Origin: Oncomelania hupensis
Taxonomy: Eukaryota > Mollusca > Gastropoda > Littorinimorpha > Pomatiopsidae
Direction: 5' to 3'
DNA length: 64,000 nt
Assembly: GCA_036898135.1 (NCBI GenBank)
Contig: CM072526.1
Span: forward strand, 55,504,329 to 55,568,328
The translations under genes were made by a program, and so were the position numbers. Below the pieces are notes generated by a model, which was not told where the DNA came from, made no database searches, and was given only the letters and a program-made list of their open reading frames with translations. Below are positions 44,344 through 55,088 of this stretch, one piece after another (the stretch's first letter is position 1; each line of letters starts with the position of its first letter).

Positions 44344-45181
44344 TCAAATGACCCAGTCGCTTGAAGCGTAGAACTGCTGTTGGTCAGGAACAGGTTGCTG
44401 CTTCAATTTACGCAAGCCAGCGTCATCAGGTGACGTAGTTTTATAGGCATCTATGACGTCCATCAACCCCTCACTGTCTTCCTGGTTCCCGGGCAGGTAC
44501 CCACATTCCTGGCTGTCTCGAAATTCTGTGGGCACATCCTCAGGGGCATCCTGCAGATGTTCCTGGTCTGTGAGTGCGTCTACCGGGTCAAGGGCACTTT
44601 CCCATTCTCCGGTTACTTCCACTACTCCAAAGTCTGTGTGTAACCTGGGGCTCCCCTGGAGCTGCCGCAGTTCTCTGGGTACATAGTCAAAGCTGTAGCT
44701 CTTGTCCATTCCAGAGGGAATTGTGACTATGCCAGGGACAGGCCTGCTTTCCAGTGTCCCCAATGACTGCGCAAAATCGAAGGCGCCGTCTAACTTCTCG
44801 TGCGAATTCCCCAAAGCACTAGTCGCTTCAACGCCCGCGGTTCTTTGTGAATAGGTGGGCGTGCTTGTAAAAGCTTGGTAGCTGTCCACAACAGGAGCGC
44901 CTTGGTTTATCCTTTCCTGTTGTCGCGCTAGACCTTTCCAGCCTTCTCCCTTCTTTAGTCCTTCCTCCGTGTTGCAGCTCTCTCCTTCTCCTCTTCCTTC
45001 ACTTCTTTCATTGCTGTGCTCCATTTTACACATGTTTCCTGCTTTCTTGCGATACCTTCCCTTCCTGTCCCTGGTGCCGCTAGAGTTGCTGCCCTTCTCG
45101 TGACTGCTGCTGATACTGTTCTCTCTTGAGCTGAGTGAAAACTTTTCTTCTCCGTCTGATCTTGTTCCATCGTGAGGCCGT
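44344..45181 (-). CDS. Receptor last coding exon (tail end)
   Basis: Acceptor gcctttgcag before 45181; 838 bp to the stop at 44344-44346. Starts with a Ser/Arg/Lys-rich stretch (FSLSSRENSISSSHEKGSN) and then an acidic part; ends SSDWVI, a hydrophobic-X-hydrophobic C-terminus of the class II PDZ-ligand type. Confidence 0.8.
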
Positions 45182-48100
45182 CTGCAAAGGCAAACATTCA
45201 GTTACAGCACCGATCTAGACTTTGGTCTCAAGTGGACAACATTTACAGGCGGAAGTTACGGTTTAAATGAACTCCCTAATTATGATCAAGAAAAGACGGT
45301 GGGAAACATTCATTCTTACACCATATCGATGAAAGCTTTCCGTGAATAAATCATCGACGAAAACTAACCAACACTAAAACAAAGTGAGTATAGGAAGTGT
45401 TGCAATCACATACCGTCACTTTCTTACCTGGACAGACCACCGACTCTGGGCATGGGAGGCATGGTCCCTCCTTCCAGCACTCTGCCGGGTGTGGGAGGCC
45501 GTTCTCCAAATTTGGGCGTTGGAGATGCGTCGCCTACTCTGGACTTAGAAGACATTTGAGGCATCTGAGGTCCTTCTCCGCCTCTGGGAGTGGGAGGTCT
45601 GTCTCCCATCCTCACAAATAGGTTTCCATCTCCTTTTGGGTTCGGTGACCTCTGCCCTAACCTTGTGTTGGGCGGAAGTTGTGTGATGTCATTTCCTCTA
45701 GGTGTGGGCGGCCTTTGAGTCAGTATGTGAGGATTGTAAAGTCCACGTTGAGGTTGGATTCCGTCATCGAAGGACCTTCCTCTTTGCATGGCTTCCTGTT
45801 CCTCTTTGTGGATTCGTCTGTTCAACAGAGAAAACAAGACATGTTTGCCACTAGAGCTATGTGCACGTGTGGATGGGCTTGCTTGTCGTCTGCTCTCTGT
45901 CTTAAATACATTTGACCAAGCGACCAAGTGATATAGAAGACATAAAGATTAGTGGCTGAATGTCAGGAAACAGACTTGAGAGCAAATTTAAGCTTACAAA
46001 TCTCAGGTAAATTAAGCTTACATACCAATATATTAATATTTAGGCTACATGCGCTTGTGGTTAATGTAATAATGTGCCTATAGCATTGTTGAGTGCCTGT
46101 GCCTTATAAGGCCTAGTTGTTAATTTGGTGTGTTTTTTTTGGACAGCATTTTATTTAATTACTCTTATACAGAACCCAGTGTGTCATCCTTTGACAATAA
46201 AGGCAGAGAGCAGTGGAACCATGAAAAGTATGGCCGCGTTGTTGTTGTTGACGTCTTTGTGTTTATTGACGTCGCAGGACACGCCCCAGGCACGATAAAA
46301 CAGTCCATAGCCCATGTACCTGTAGATGGGATGCTGCTCTTTTTCCTCAGACTGGTCCTCTTCATCCCACTGTCTGCGAAGTCCTCCCACTGGCGGCATC
46401 TGAGGCTCCAGGTCATACAGGTCATATCTCCTTCTTTCTGCCTCCTCCCATCTGCCACACGAACCAAATGAACCCTTCAGTGCCCGACTTGACAGTGTAG
46501 ACATAAGCGCGGCCTGTGGAGGACTAAACCGTGCGTGTTAGGGGTGTATACAAACCCAGTCATTAGTGTGCTAACATCATTGCATTACATTTTAAAAGTA
46601 CCGGTTTTCTCGTATCATTTTCTTTCGATCATAGGGAAGACCTCCTTTTTCTCAAGGCCAGCTTCATTAAGGCATAACAAACTCGTTTTCTTCGCTGCTT
46701 TACTGTCCCCAGTTGTGATGAGATCTTGGAACAGAATATACAGCTATAGGTAGTGGGATTTTGTGAAACACTATTTCATTTGCTATGCTGCCATCCAAGC
46801 AGGCTACCAAGGTGTCTCATCCAACTACTGACCGTGTTGGTTGTGGTTGTCCCTCTGGGGCGGTATTCAGAAAGACTTGCTTGCAACCCTTCGATAGGTT
46901 ATTTGTCTCAAGGTATAGACCTTGCGGTAATTTTATCTTACCTCAGGGTTGGAGAAAACTGCCGGTAAACTTATCTCGGTATTCAAAAAGGCCTACCTGA
47001 CACATGGTCCATACCTCGAGCTAAATTTGAATCCTCCTCTATTACGCATGCGTTCTTCGATGACAACGCCACAACAGCTTACTTAGCAGAGGACGGATCA
47101 CACGAAGGAATAAGTAACTTTTCCCATAAAAAATATTTCGTTTCATTAAAATTGAAAGAGGAAACCCAAAACATGTTAATTTCGTACTTCGCTTTTGGTC
47201 ATTAATCTACCATAAAAAAAGAAAGTATTTTACGGCAATTTTACTGGCACAAGGATAAATAGACTAGAACTGGAAACGTAATTCTACACACAGTTGCAGT
47301 GAAGGAAGAAGTGACGATGCCGTTTTGCATGTTGCAACTCCTCTCCTACTTTATCCACAATTCGCACGATGTCGATTCTTTGAAATGTAAATTTCCTGTA
47401 ATGTTCTACATCATCAGGTATATTTAGAGGATTTGTTTTGTCCCAAAAGACGCTGTTCAGTTGTCTCCGAGGCAAAATCATTGTGAAAACAATTGCATTC
47501 GCCAGTTTTACCTCGGCAAGGGTACGAGTTGCCGGAGGGGGTTAGCGTCGGTAAAATTATCGGCCGTTTGGTCGAGTGGCAGGGCAGTTACAACTTCTCT
47601 GAATACCAGATAAGTCCAAACCAGCGGAAGGTAAGGATTTTACCCTTCCTCAAGGTAAATTAATACCGGCAGGTATTGCCCTTTCTGAATACCGCTTATG
47701 GACACAACATAAAAACTGCACCATCAGTTTAACAAAAGGTCAGTTTCAATCTACCGGCAACCCACTAACCAGCCAAGCAACTAGCCAGTGTTAATACGGA
47801 TTATGCCGTCCACCGAAAACACGAAAACAGCAAGCAGAGCTAACCTGGCCATTTGCTCAGCATCCACTGTGTCGAATTTGCCTAGCTCTTCTTCTTCCCA
47901 TCTCTTGGTAGTTTCGTATCCGTCCACTTCTCCTCCTTTTCCTCCTCCCCCTCTGTTGTTGAGAGTGTGGGCTGGGGCTCTCAGCCAGGGTTCGCCGTCA
48001 TAGAAATTGGGCGGACAGCATGTGGAGTGTAGAATCTAAACATCGTTGTAATTAGTCATCATCATTATCGTCATAATTATCGTCTGGTTACCATTATCGT

Positions 48101-51100
48101 CATAATTATCGTCTGGTTATCATTATCGTGTTCGTCGCAGCCGTGGTCATCAATGTCTTCGTCAATGTGATCATTAAGTTTACCGTAGTAGTCGTACGAC
48201 ATCGTCGTCGCTAACGTTGTATTGTAATCTTCTTCTTCATCATCACCATTATCATCATCATCATCACCATTAAAATCATCATCACCATCATCATCACCGT
48301 CATCATCATCACCATCACCATCATCATCACTATCATCGTACCTCAGAGTCGATGAAGCAGGAGAGAATAGCGAGGAAAAGGCCTTTAGCGCCGTAGAATG
48401 CTGTAGAAAAATAAACCACCAGTCGCGTGGACTTCAGGCCGTACAATTTCTGAAACAACGAATCAAACCCAAAATCTCATTGTGCACGTCTAGATCTGAT
48501 AATTATGTATACACAATATCAAACTGCAATGGTTCGGGGAAGACGATCAATAGCTATACTCCGCTGTTTAAAATATGAGAGTATGCTATGTGATTGCTAT
48601 CTACAGTAACACAGTGTATCGGGGTAAAGGCAAAACATGGATAGGTAGGCTATAATTTAACTGTGTGGAAACGGGACTTTGTAAGACGTTAGATAGGACT
48701 ATTAAAAAAATTCATCTCAAATGCAAAGTCACACGCAATAAAATGAATCAAAGGGGAGCGTTGACCTGATATTCAGTGACCAGGTAGTACAGTTCAGCCA
48801 GCGACAGAAACAGCAGCACAGCAAGCGTCTTCAACACGCCTTGTTTTGCGTAAAACGTCTCTGAAGACGCGTTTAATGCTGGTACGCGAAGACGCCAGAA
48901 ACCGTAAGTGGAAACTGTCATCAGGCACATGGACAGCACGATGCACAGCAGTTTGGGCGCTGTAGTGGCCCAATGGTACTCGTCCACCACAGCATCCACA
49001 GCGCAGGAAGATCCGAACTCGTTCTCCGTGGGCAGAAAGGCGTACATGAGAATGGTGAAGGTCACGAACCCGACCGGAACGCCCAGGCCGAAGAGGAACA
49101 TGGTCATGAGGCGGTTGAAGGTCAGATCGTTGCCTAGGACGACCAACGTGTAGTACAGCGACATGGAGAAGAGGAAGGAATACACGGCCAGGTCCGACAG
49201 CAAGAAAAAAGCTCTTCCGGCCTGACACAGCGTCACCCAAGAATCGTCGTCATTGGTCGGTTTAGGGTCACGTGGTAGGTCACCGGGATTCTTCTCTCCC
49301 TTGACCTTCTTTCTTTTCTTTTTGTCGTCGTTATTCTTCTGGCGGGAGTTTTTATTCGTCAGAAAATCTTTGTTGGAATTCTTGTCGCTTTGACGTTTCT
49401 CTGGATTACTTCCCCATGACAAGCTTTGCCGTCTGTGTCTACGGTTTGGGTAGACACCATTCGACAATCCAGAAATCCCGCCGGCGACGCCATTTTTAGA
49501 AATTTCTGTTAAGTCGCTGACGGCAGTTTCACTCTTTCTTTGCACAGATATAGAATTCAGACCTTTGTTAGCCGTAACCAACAGGTTTCTACTGATATTC
49601 ATTTTCTTCAATCTTCTCGAAGAAAGCGGTAATGTTTCTGGCGATATGGACAAGAATAAATCCGGTGAATTCAACCTTTCTACCTTGGAATTATACGCCA
49701 TTCGAATTCCAACTGAATCTAAATCTGGCACAACATTTTCATTCAAAATATTCAGATTGTTCACTGCCCTCAAAGGCAAAAGGGATCTGCGGAGTCGTAA
49801 CTGAGGCGGGCGATTCATGTTCAGCATTTGTCTGGAACGAGGCGTAGTTGTCCGGAAAATGTACCCATCGGGCAAAGGTGAAGGTTGGTTTTGGAGTGTG
49901 TTGCTCGGATGTGTATTTGTTGTCATGGCGCTGGAGGCTGCGCGCAGACGACTGGAGAGGACGATGGTGTGAAAGAGAAATGATGCCACTATGGTCGCCA
50001 TCACAACCAGGTACCTGCAACACAAACGCTGTCTGTACATTACAAAGTATTATCACTCTTATATAGTTCCCCCTAAAGCGACAGTTCGAGGCACTGTTAC
50101 AGCGCTCGCCACCTGCGTTTTGACAGAAATCATCGGGATCTTTCACTTGCTGAGGCGACACTAAGGTGGCAGATGTGGGGGCCTGGGTAAGGGTGGTGAA
50201 GGGGAGGGTGAGGAGAGCTCATTACACTCATCATGGAAAGTTGACCCACCTCAAAATGATCTTTTCCCACTCAACAGGCTCTGCCTGTCTCATTGCTGCT
50301 ACTTCATGATTGGAAAGGTACTTCACCGAGTACATCAAAACGCCAATGAAAGGACATTGAAGTTTAAAGTCTACAACCACCATTGGCGATACGGCAGACG
50401 GGGATAACCATCCCAGGAAAGAGGGGTCGTGGACTTAAATCAACACTGAACCACCAGAACAATCACATTGCCAAGATGGTCAGTGAAAATGCTTACACTT
50501 ATCTTGGCCACAACCGATTGGACTGTGATTAAGTGTGCCAGGCCGACGTTCTAATGTGATTAGGTGTACCAGGCCAACGTTCTACTGTGATTAGGTGTGC
50601 CAGGCCAACGTTCTACTGTGATTAAGTGTGCCAGGCCAACGTTCTACTGTGATTAGGTGTACCAGGCCGACGTTCTACGGTGATTAGGTGTGCCAGGCCG
50701 ACGTTCTACTGTGATTAAGTGTGCCAGGCCAACGTTCTACTGTGATTAAGTGTGCCAGGCCGACGTTCTACTGTGATTAGGTGTGCCAGGCCCACGTTCT
50801 ACTGTCATTAGGTGTGCCAGGCCCACGTTCTACAGTGATTAGGTGTGCCAGGCCAACGTTCTACTGTGATTAGGTGTGCCAGGCCGACGTTCTACGGTGA
50901 TTAGGTGTGCCAGGCCGACGTTCTACTGTGATTAGGTGTGCCAGGCCAACGTTCTACTGTGATTAGGTGTGCCAGGCCAACGTTCTACTGTGATTAGGTG
51001 TGCCAGGCCAACGTTCTACTGTGATTAGGTGTGCCAGGCCGACGTTCTACTGTGATTAGGTGTGCCAGGCCGACGTTCTACTGTGATTAAGTGTGCCAGG

Positions 51101-52154
51101 CCCACGTTCTACTGTGATTAAGTGTGCCAGGCCAACGTTCTACTGTGATTAGGTGTGCCAGGCCAACGTTCTACTGTGATTAGGTGTGCCAGGCCCACGT
51201 TCTACTGTGATTAGGTGTGCCAGGCCAACGTTCTACTGTGATTAGGTGTGGCAGGCCAACGTTCTACTGTGATTAGGTGTGCCAGGCCAACGTTCTACTG
51301 TGATTAGGTGTGCCAGGCCGACGTTCTACTGTGATTAGGTGTGCCAGGCCAACGTTCTACCTCTGAGCTATAGCGGTGGTTCGTATAATCGTCAAATAGA
51401 CACGATGAACAGCACCATGTTACACAACTGTGTGATCTATTATCACTGATCAATCCTCCTCAAACTTCCTTAGGTAATAAGACATGCATCAAACACCGCT
51501 GAACAGCCAACATCTACACTGGGTGGGATTGTTGTTTGTAGATTATAGTCACACGACACTTTCGCATATAGGTGACTACTGGACCGATTTATACTGACAC
51601 CAGCGGGCCAGTTGCTGGTAAAGGGGAAAATAATATGATCACACGTTGACCACTCCGGGATTCGAACCAGCGACCTTTCGGTTACTAGCAAGACGCTCTT
51701 ACCAACTGAGCTACCCGGCCCCACTAACTGGGTGGGATAGCTGGTCGCTCCGTTAAATACTACTAAACCTGAGATACGGCAGTGTTTTATAGACAGCTAT
51801 AGGTCCAGAGCAGAAGACTTGATTCCTGGGTGGCCATATTGTGCTGTCGTTAACAGCCAAATATTATTTATTTAAAAAAAAGAAACAAAAAGGATTATTA
51901 GTGAAATAAAATTTAAATAAATAACAATGTTACCACTCTACTAATAAAAACGATAACAACGAGACTTACCTCCGCGTTACGAGACGATCAGTCAGCCGTA
52001 GAGTGACCCAAGTGACCAGCGCAAGCAATAGGCATACCGCTGAGACACCGTGAAGAACCGATCCGATGACGTCATCTACAGGCAGTATAAAGTCATTCAT
52101 TGTGCTTGCGTTCGTCATTTTATCCGTCATTGTGTTTGCTTTTGCCGAGGGCGC
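44344..52154 (-). CDS. Class B/adhesion-like seven-pass receptor with giant loop 1 and long tail
   Basis: Seven exons (52154-51970, 50014-48766, 48449-48342, 48035-47845, 46451-46320, 45817-45428, 45181-44344) join with GT-AG borders and matching phases. With the Met at 52130 the protein has 1022 residues. TM1 is at about 21-45, TM2 55-75, TM3 317-345 (opening with Cys317), TM4 353-378, TM5 401-427, TM6 447-467, TM7 483-503. TM7 has GAKGLFLAILSCFIDSE, close to the class B GFF.A...CF.N.E motif, and TM4 has FGLGVPVGFV. Loop 1 is about 240 residues with RHRRQS and RLRRSL sites. The tail (507-1022) has PPTPRG repeats and ends SSDWVI. It should act as a plasma-membrane receptor; ligand unknown. 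N-terminal exons may be missing. Confidence 0.8.
45428..45817 (-). CDS. Receptor exon F (proline-rich tail)
   Basis: Acceptor ctgttgaacag, donor TCCAG|GTAAGA; 390 bp, phase 2 at both ends. Carries QRPPTPRG, DRPPTPRG and ERPPTPGR, plus MPPMPRVGG: repeated candidate SH3-binding and proline-directed kinase sites. Confidence 0.8.
46320..46451 (-). CDS. Receptor exon E (tail)
   Basis: Acceptor gtgtggcag, donor TACAG|GTACAT; 132 bp, phase 2 at both ends. Reads WEEAERRRYDLYDLEPQMPP and an acidic end. Confidence 0.75.
46860..47695 (-). mobile_element. PIF/Harbinger-like nonautonomous element in a receptor intron
   Basis: Inverted ends GCGGTATTCAGAAAG at 46860-46874 and 47681-47695. An inner minus-strand frame (47481-47284) reads SVFWDKTNPLNIPDDVEHYR then KFTFQRIDIVRIVDKVGEEL, like the N-terminal part of Harbinger-type nucleases (HARBI1-like, by recall). 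The catalytic part is absent. A 3-bp target duplication is not evident. Confidence 0.65.
47845..48035 (-). CDS. Receptor exon D (tail)
   Basis: Acceptor gatgtttag, donor GCCAG|GTTAGC; 191 bp, phase 0 in, 2 out. Begins ILHSTCCPPNFYDGE, where the two cysteines after TM7 are possible palmitoylation sites, then a GGGGKGG linker and acidic KRWEEEELGKFD. Confidence 0.75.
48215..48336. repeat. (ATC)n-type repeat in a receptor intron
   Basis: Irregular ATC/ACC triplets end a few bases before the receptor exon C donor; related CGTCATAATTATCGTCTGGT repeats lie at 48068-48128. Confidence 0.8.
48342..48449 (-). CDS. Receptor exon C (TM7)
   Basis: Acceptor gtttcag, donor GAG|GTACGA; exactly 36 codons, phase 0 at both ends. 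Reads KLYGLKSTRLVVYF then FYGAKGLFLAILSCFIDSE. Confidence 0.8.
48766..50014 (-). CDS. Receptor exon B (TM2 to TM6, giant loop 1)
   Basis: Acceptor gtgttgcag before 50014, donor ATCAG|GTCAAC at 48766; 1249 bp, phase 2 in, phase 0 out. Encodes TM2 (YLVVMATIVASFLFHTIVL), the long basic loop, CQAGRAFFLLSDLAVYSFLF (TM3), TM4, loop 2 with a Cys at about 391 that can pair with Cys317, TM5 and TM6. The open frame runs 18 bases past the donor. Confidence 0.8.
50524..51362 (+). repeat. 31-bp minisatellite, about 27 copies, in a receptor intron
   Basis: Units read GTGATTAGGTGTGCCAGGCC plus ACGTTCTACT. Variation is concentrated at three sites: GG/AG before TGTG, GTGCC/GTACC, and CCAACG/CCGACG/CCCACG. 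No coding use. Confidence 0.92.
51480..51725 (-). mobile_element. tRNA-derived SINE-like repeat in a receptor intron
   Basis: Read on the minus strand from 51722, GGGTAGCTCAGTTGGTAAG (A-box) and GGTTCGAATCCC (B-box) form a tRNA-like head without a matching acceptor stem, so it is not a functional tRNA. It differs from the other SINE family here. Confidence 0.65.
51970..52154 (-). CDS. Receptor exon A (TM1)
   Basis: Acceptor ccttttcag before 52154; donor CGGAG|GTAAGT at 51970. Encodes MNDFILPVDDVIGSVLHGVS and the rest of TM1, to RLTDRLVTRR. The Met at 52130 has A at -3 and an NAS glycosylation site follows it; an upstream frame to 52244 is also open, so the true start or a preceding exon is unsettled. 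Ends in phase 2. Confidence 0.7.
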
Positions 52155-52278
52155 CTGAAAAGGACATTCAAAAATAGTATAATCTGTTTGCATATGTACA
52201 TTAAAATGGAAAAGCAACTGTAACAGTGGAAAATAAGACAGCACTTAATTGCGGTACGGAAACAATGTCCACGTAGTT

Positions 52279-52315
52279 CTCTCTCTCTCTTTCTCTCTCG
52301 TAGTTCTCTCTCGTA

Positions 52316-52413
<98 letters not shown>

Positions 52414-52447
52414 GTAGTTTTCTCTCTCTCTCTTTTTCTCTCTCGTA

Positions 52448-52512
<65 letters not shown>

Positions 52513-52552
52513 GTTCTCTCTCTCTCTCTTTCTCTCTCTCATACTCACACCG
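52279..52552. repeat. (CT)n microsatellite
   Basis: Nearly pure CT with recurring TCTCGTAGTT interruptions. Confidence 0.95.
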
Positions 52553-52769
52553 TGACGCACAAAGTGAGTACGCTAGAGAAAGAAAAAGACTTTCCTATCC
52601 TATCCTGTCCAGTAACCTTGAGGTCGTAGAGAGAAACAAATAAATAAATGGACAGAGAAAGAAAGAGACCGACAGACAGAGAGAGAGACAGAGAGGGCCA
52701 GTGATAGATAGAGACAGACAGACAAGTGATATTAAACTTTATTAGTATTGATGCCAACAGTGAGGGGAA

Positions 52770-52905
52770 ACAATAACCTCATATTGGTCAAGCATGGGGT
52801 GTGATATTTCAACAGTGACTGCATGGCGATAATATAAATTAATGCTGTTATGGAAAGCACTCCTCCAGCGATGCCTGCGATAATGACAAAATTAAGCAAG
52901 GCCTG
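52770..52905 (-). CDS. Possible extra transmembrane exon upstream of the receptor
   Basis: A minus-strand frame reads ALLNFVIIAGIAGGVLSITA and LIYIIAMQSLLKYHT after an acceptor-like acaaaacag at 52906. It is one clear membrane helix, but no donor gives a phase that joins exon A, so it may be an exon of another transcript or a chance frame. Confidence 0.25.
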
Positions 52906-53115
52906 TTTTGTCAACATGAAAAGATTATATCGTCATAAAGGACACGTCATCAGTGTCAATGTTGAATGTCAGCTATCCACAGATTGCAAGATCCGGACAA
53001 GTACGTCATCAAAACACTGACAAAAAGTCATCAAGAGAGTTGCTTGGCCCTTAAACCTATTATTTATTTATTTTAATTTATTTTAAAATTTACGATAATA
53101 TAATTCCATTCATAT

Positions 53116-53193
53116 TTACTTTTCATGACTGTTTATTACGGACATCAAGACCAGAAAGCTTAAGGCGCTAAGGACTGCACTAGCTATCGCCAT
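53116..53193 (-). CDS. Possible signal-peptide exon or short ORF
   Basis: The ATG at 53193 (context caagATGG) opens 25 codons that start MAIASAVLSALSFLVLMS, resembling a signal peptide, and stop at 53116. A GTAATA within it could be a donor after codon 18. It may be the first exon of the receptor gene, but no connecting exon was proven. Confidence 0.2.
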   Translation of the reverse strand: MAIASAVLSALSFLVLMSVINSHEK

Positions 53194-53215
53194 CTTGGCC
53201 TGCTTTGTTATCAAT

Positions 53216-53280
53216 GGCGACATCCACACATCAATGGCGACATCCACACACCAATGGCGACATCCACACACCGATGCCGA
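53216..53280 (+). repeat. 20-bp tandem repeat
   Basis: Three copies of a unit containing CAATGGCGACATCCACACA. Confidence 0.85.
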
Positions 53281-53997
53281 TGTTGGAATTGGTCAAACAA
53301 CTCGCATAGCTGGACTTTGCTTCGTTTAGCCATCGCACGGCCCAGTGCTAATGAATGAAGACCACTGCAATTGTCCTAAGTGCAGCAACACGGCCACATA
53401 TTAATAATGCAAACAATATCCTATTAGACCACGCTTTCATCATGGGTCGCTTTCATTACTGAAAATCTGATACAGGTTCTATCCAAGTCTGCTTTTATTA
53501 AAACACCCTTTATATTTAAACTATGCTCAAATCCTGGTTGTTAATTAGGACAGGACTACCTTTAGCTGATTTGAAAAAGACTGCAGCCAAAGGTCGGGTC
53601 TTATCAAATCTGACCCAATGATACTCACAAAGTACAGCTCTTTGAGTATCTCATCATCTGTAAAATTTGTGAATCCACACATAGGCTACTTACAGGCCGA
53701 GAATACCACCAAACACAAGAATGCAGGTACACACACAACCGTCTAAAAACGCCGTTGTGATGACTTTCATGAAACTCTACATACGTCACTTTGACATTTG
53801 TGCAGGCCTAATTGCCCCTGCCTATTTGGACGCCGGCGTCCAATTGGGTCTGACATAGAGGCCTAATTGGACGCGCCCTGCCTAATTTTGGCATGGAGTG
53901 CATATATTTCATTTGACATATAATAACGTATCATTTATGTATGTATGTATGTATGTATGTATGCATGTATGCATGTATGCATGTATGTATGTATAAT
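53281..53997. other. Intergenic DNA
   Basis: A short GCCTAATT(G)-repeating patch at 53800-53890 with an internal GACGCCGGCGTC palindrome, and a TGTA microsatellite at 53936-53993. No gene seen. Confidence 0.5.
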
Positions 53998-55025
53998 AAT
54001 AATAATAACGGATTTTTATATAGCGGGTACTCCAGCCTATGACCAGACTCACCACGCTTTACATAGTCATTACATAATTATAAATACATGCACACGATAA
54101 AACATCGCTTTTGCTACAATACACCAAAAGACGGAAGAGTAAAGGTACAAACTATTTACAACTATGTACACAAATTACAAAAAAAAAGACAGAAATAGAC
54201 TATTTACAACTATGTACACAAATGACAAAAAAGACAGAAATAGAATAGCAAAAACCTATTCACAGCTATTTATATGCCCGGTTAGGCCCAGGAGGAAAAA
54301 CAGTATAAATATTTACAGCCGTGTATACACTTACGGATCAGACAGAGACAAAAGAGGAGAGAATGGCAGAGGGATACAAATCAGTCTGAATAATGCAGTT
54401 TGAAGAGGTGGGTTTTGAGGGCCTTTTTGAATGCTTGTGTTGATTGTATGTTGCGGATATGGGAGGGAAGGGAATTCCACTGCTTAGGTGCGGAGTAAGC
54501 GAATGCACGTTGGCCGTATGTCTTAGTGCGGGTGACGGGAACCTTGAGTGTGCGAGTGTCAGCAGACGATCTTAAAGTGCGTGAAGAGGAGTAGACAGTA
54601 GATCAGCAACAGATAACAGATAACAGATAACAGAACTTTATTTCGCCAGGTGACAAGCACGAGGAATACACTTTGATGTTGGCACACATATTATACAAAA
54701 CACAATAACAAAGCCAACCACACCTACGCGCAACCATCCTCTTGCTGACACACTCATACAAGACTAGAGATAATACTGACTGGAATATAGTAGAAACAGA
54801 ATGATCAAATCAAATATAGAATAATACACACACATCCACACACACGTGCGCGCTTTTCTCCGTTATCTCTCGCTCTCTCAATTCTCTTCTCTTATTTTAC
54901 ACACTCTACATACATCTATAAATTCTCTCTCTATCACTTCCTCTACTCACTCTCCTCTCTCTGTCTCTCTCTTCCTCTCTTTCTTTCTGTCTTTCTTTCA
55001 CACACTTCCCCCTCCCTCCCTCCCT

Positions 55026-55088
<63 letters not shown>

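Noticed and set aside
49565..50066. Plus-strand ORFs opposite the receptor loop-1 exon
   Set aside because: Antisense shadows; the minus-strand exon has correct splice borders and phases.
51650..51722. Possible functional tRNA gene
   Set aside because: A- and B-boxes are present, but the first seven bases do not pair with the expected acceptor end, and it continues into a SINE-like body.
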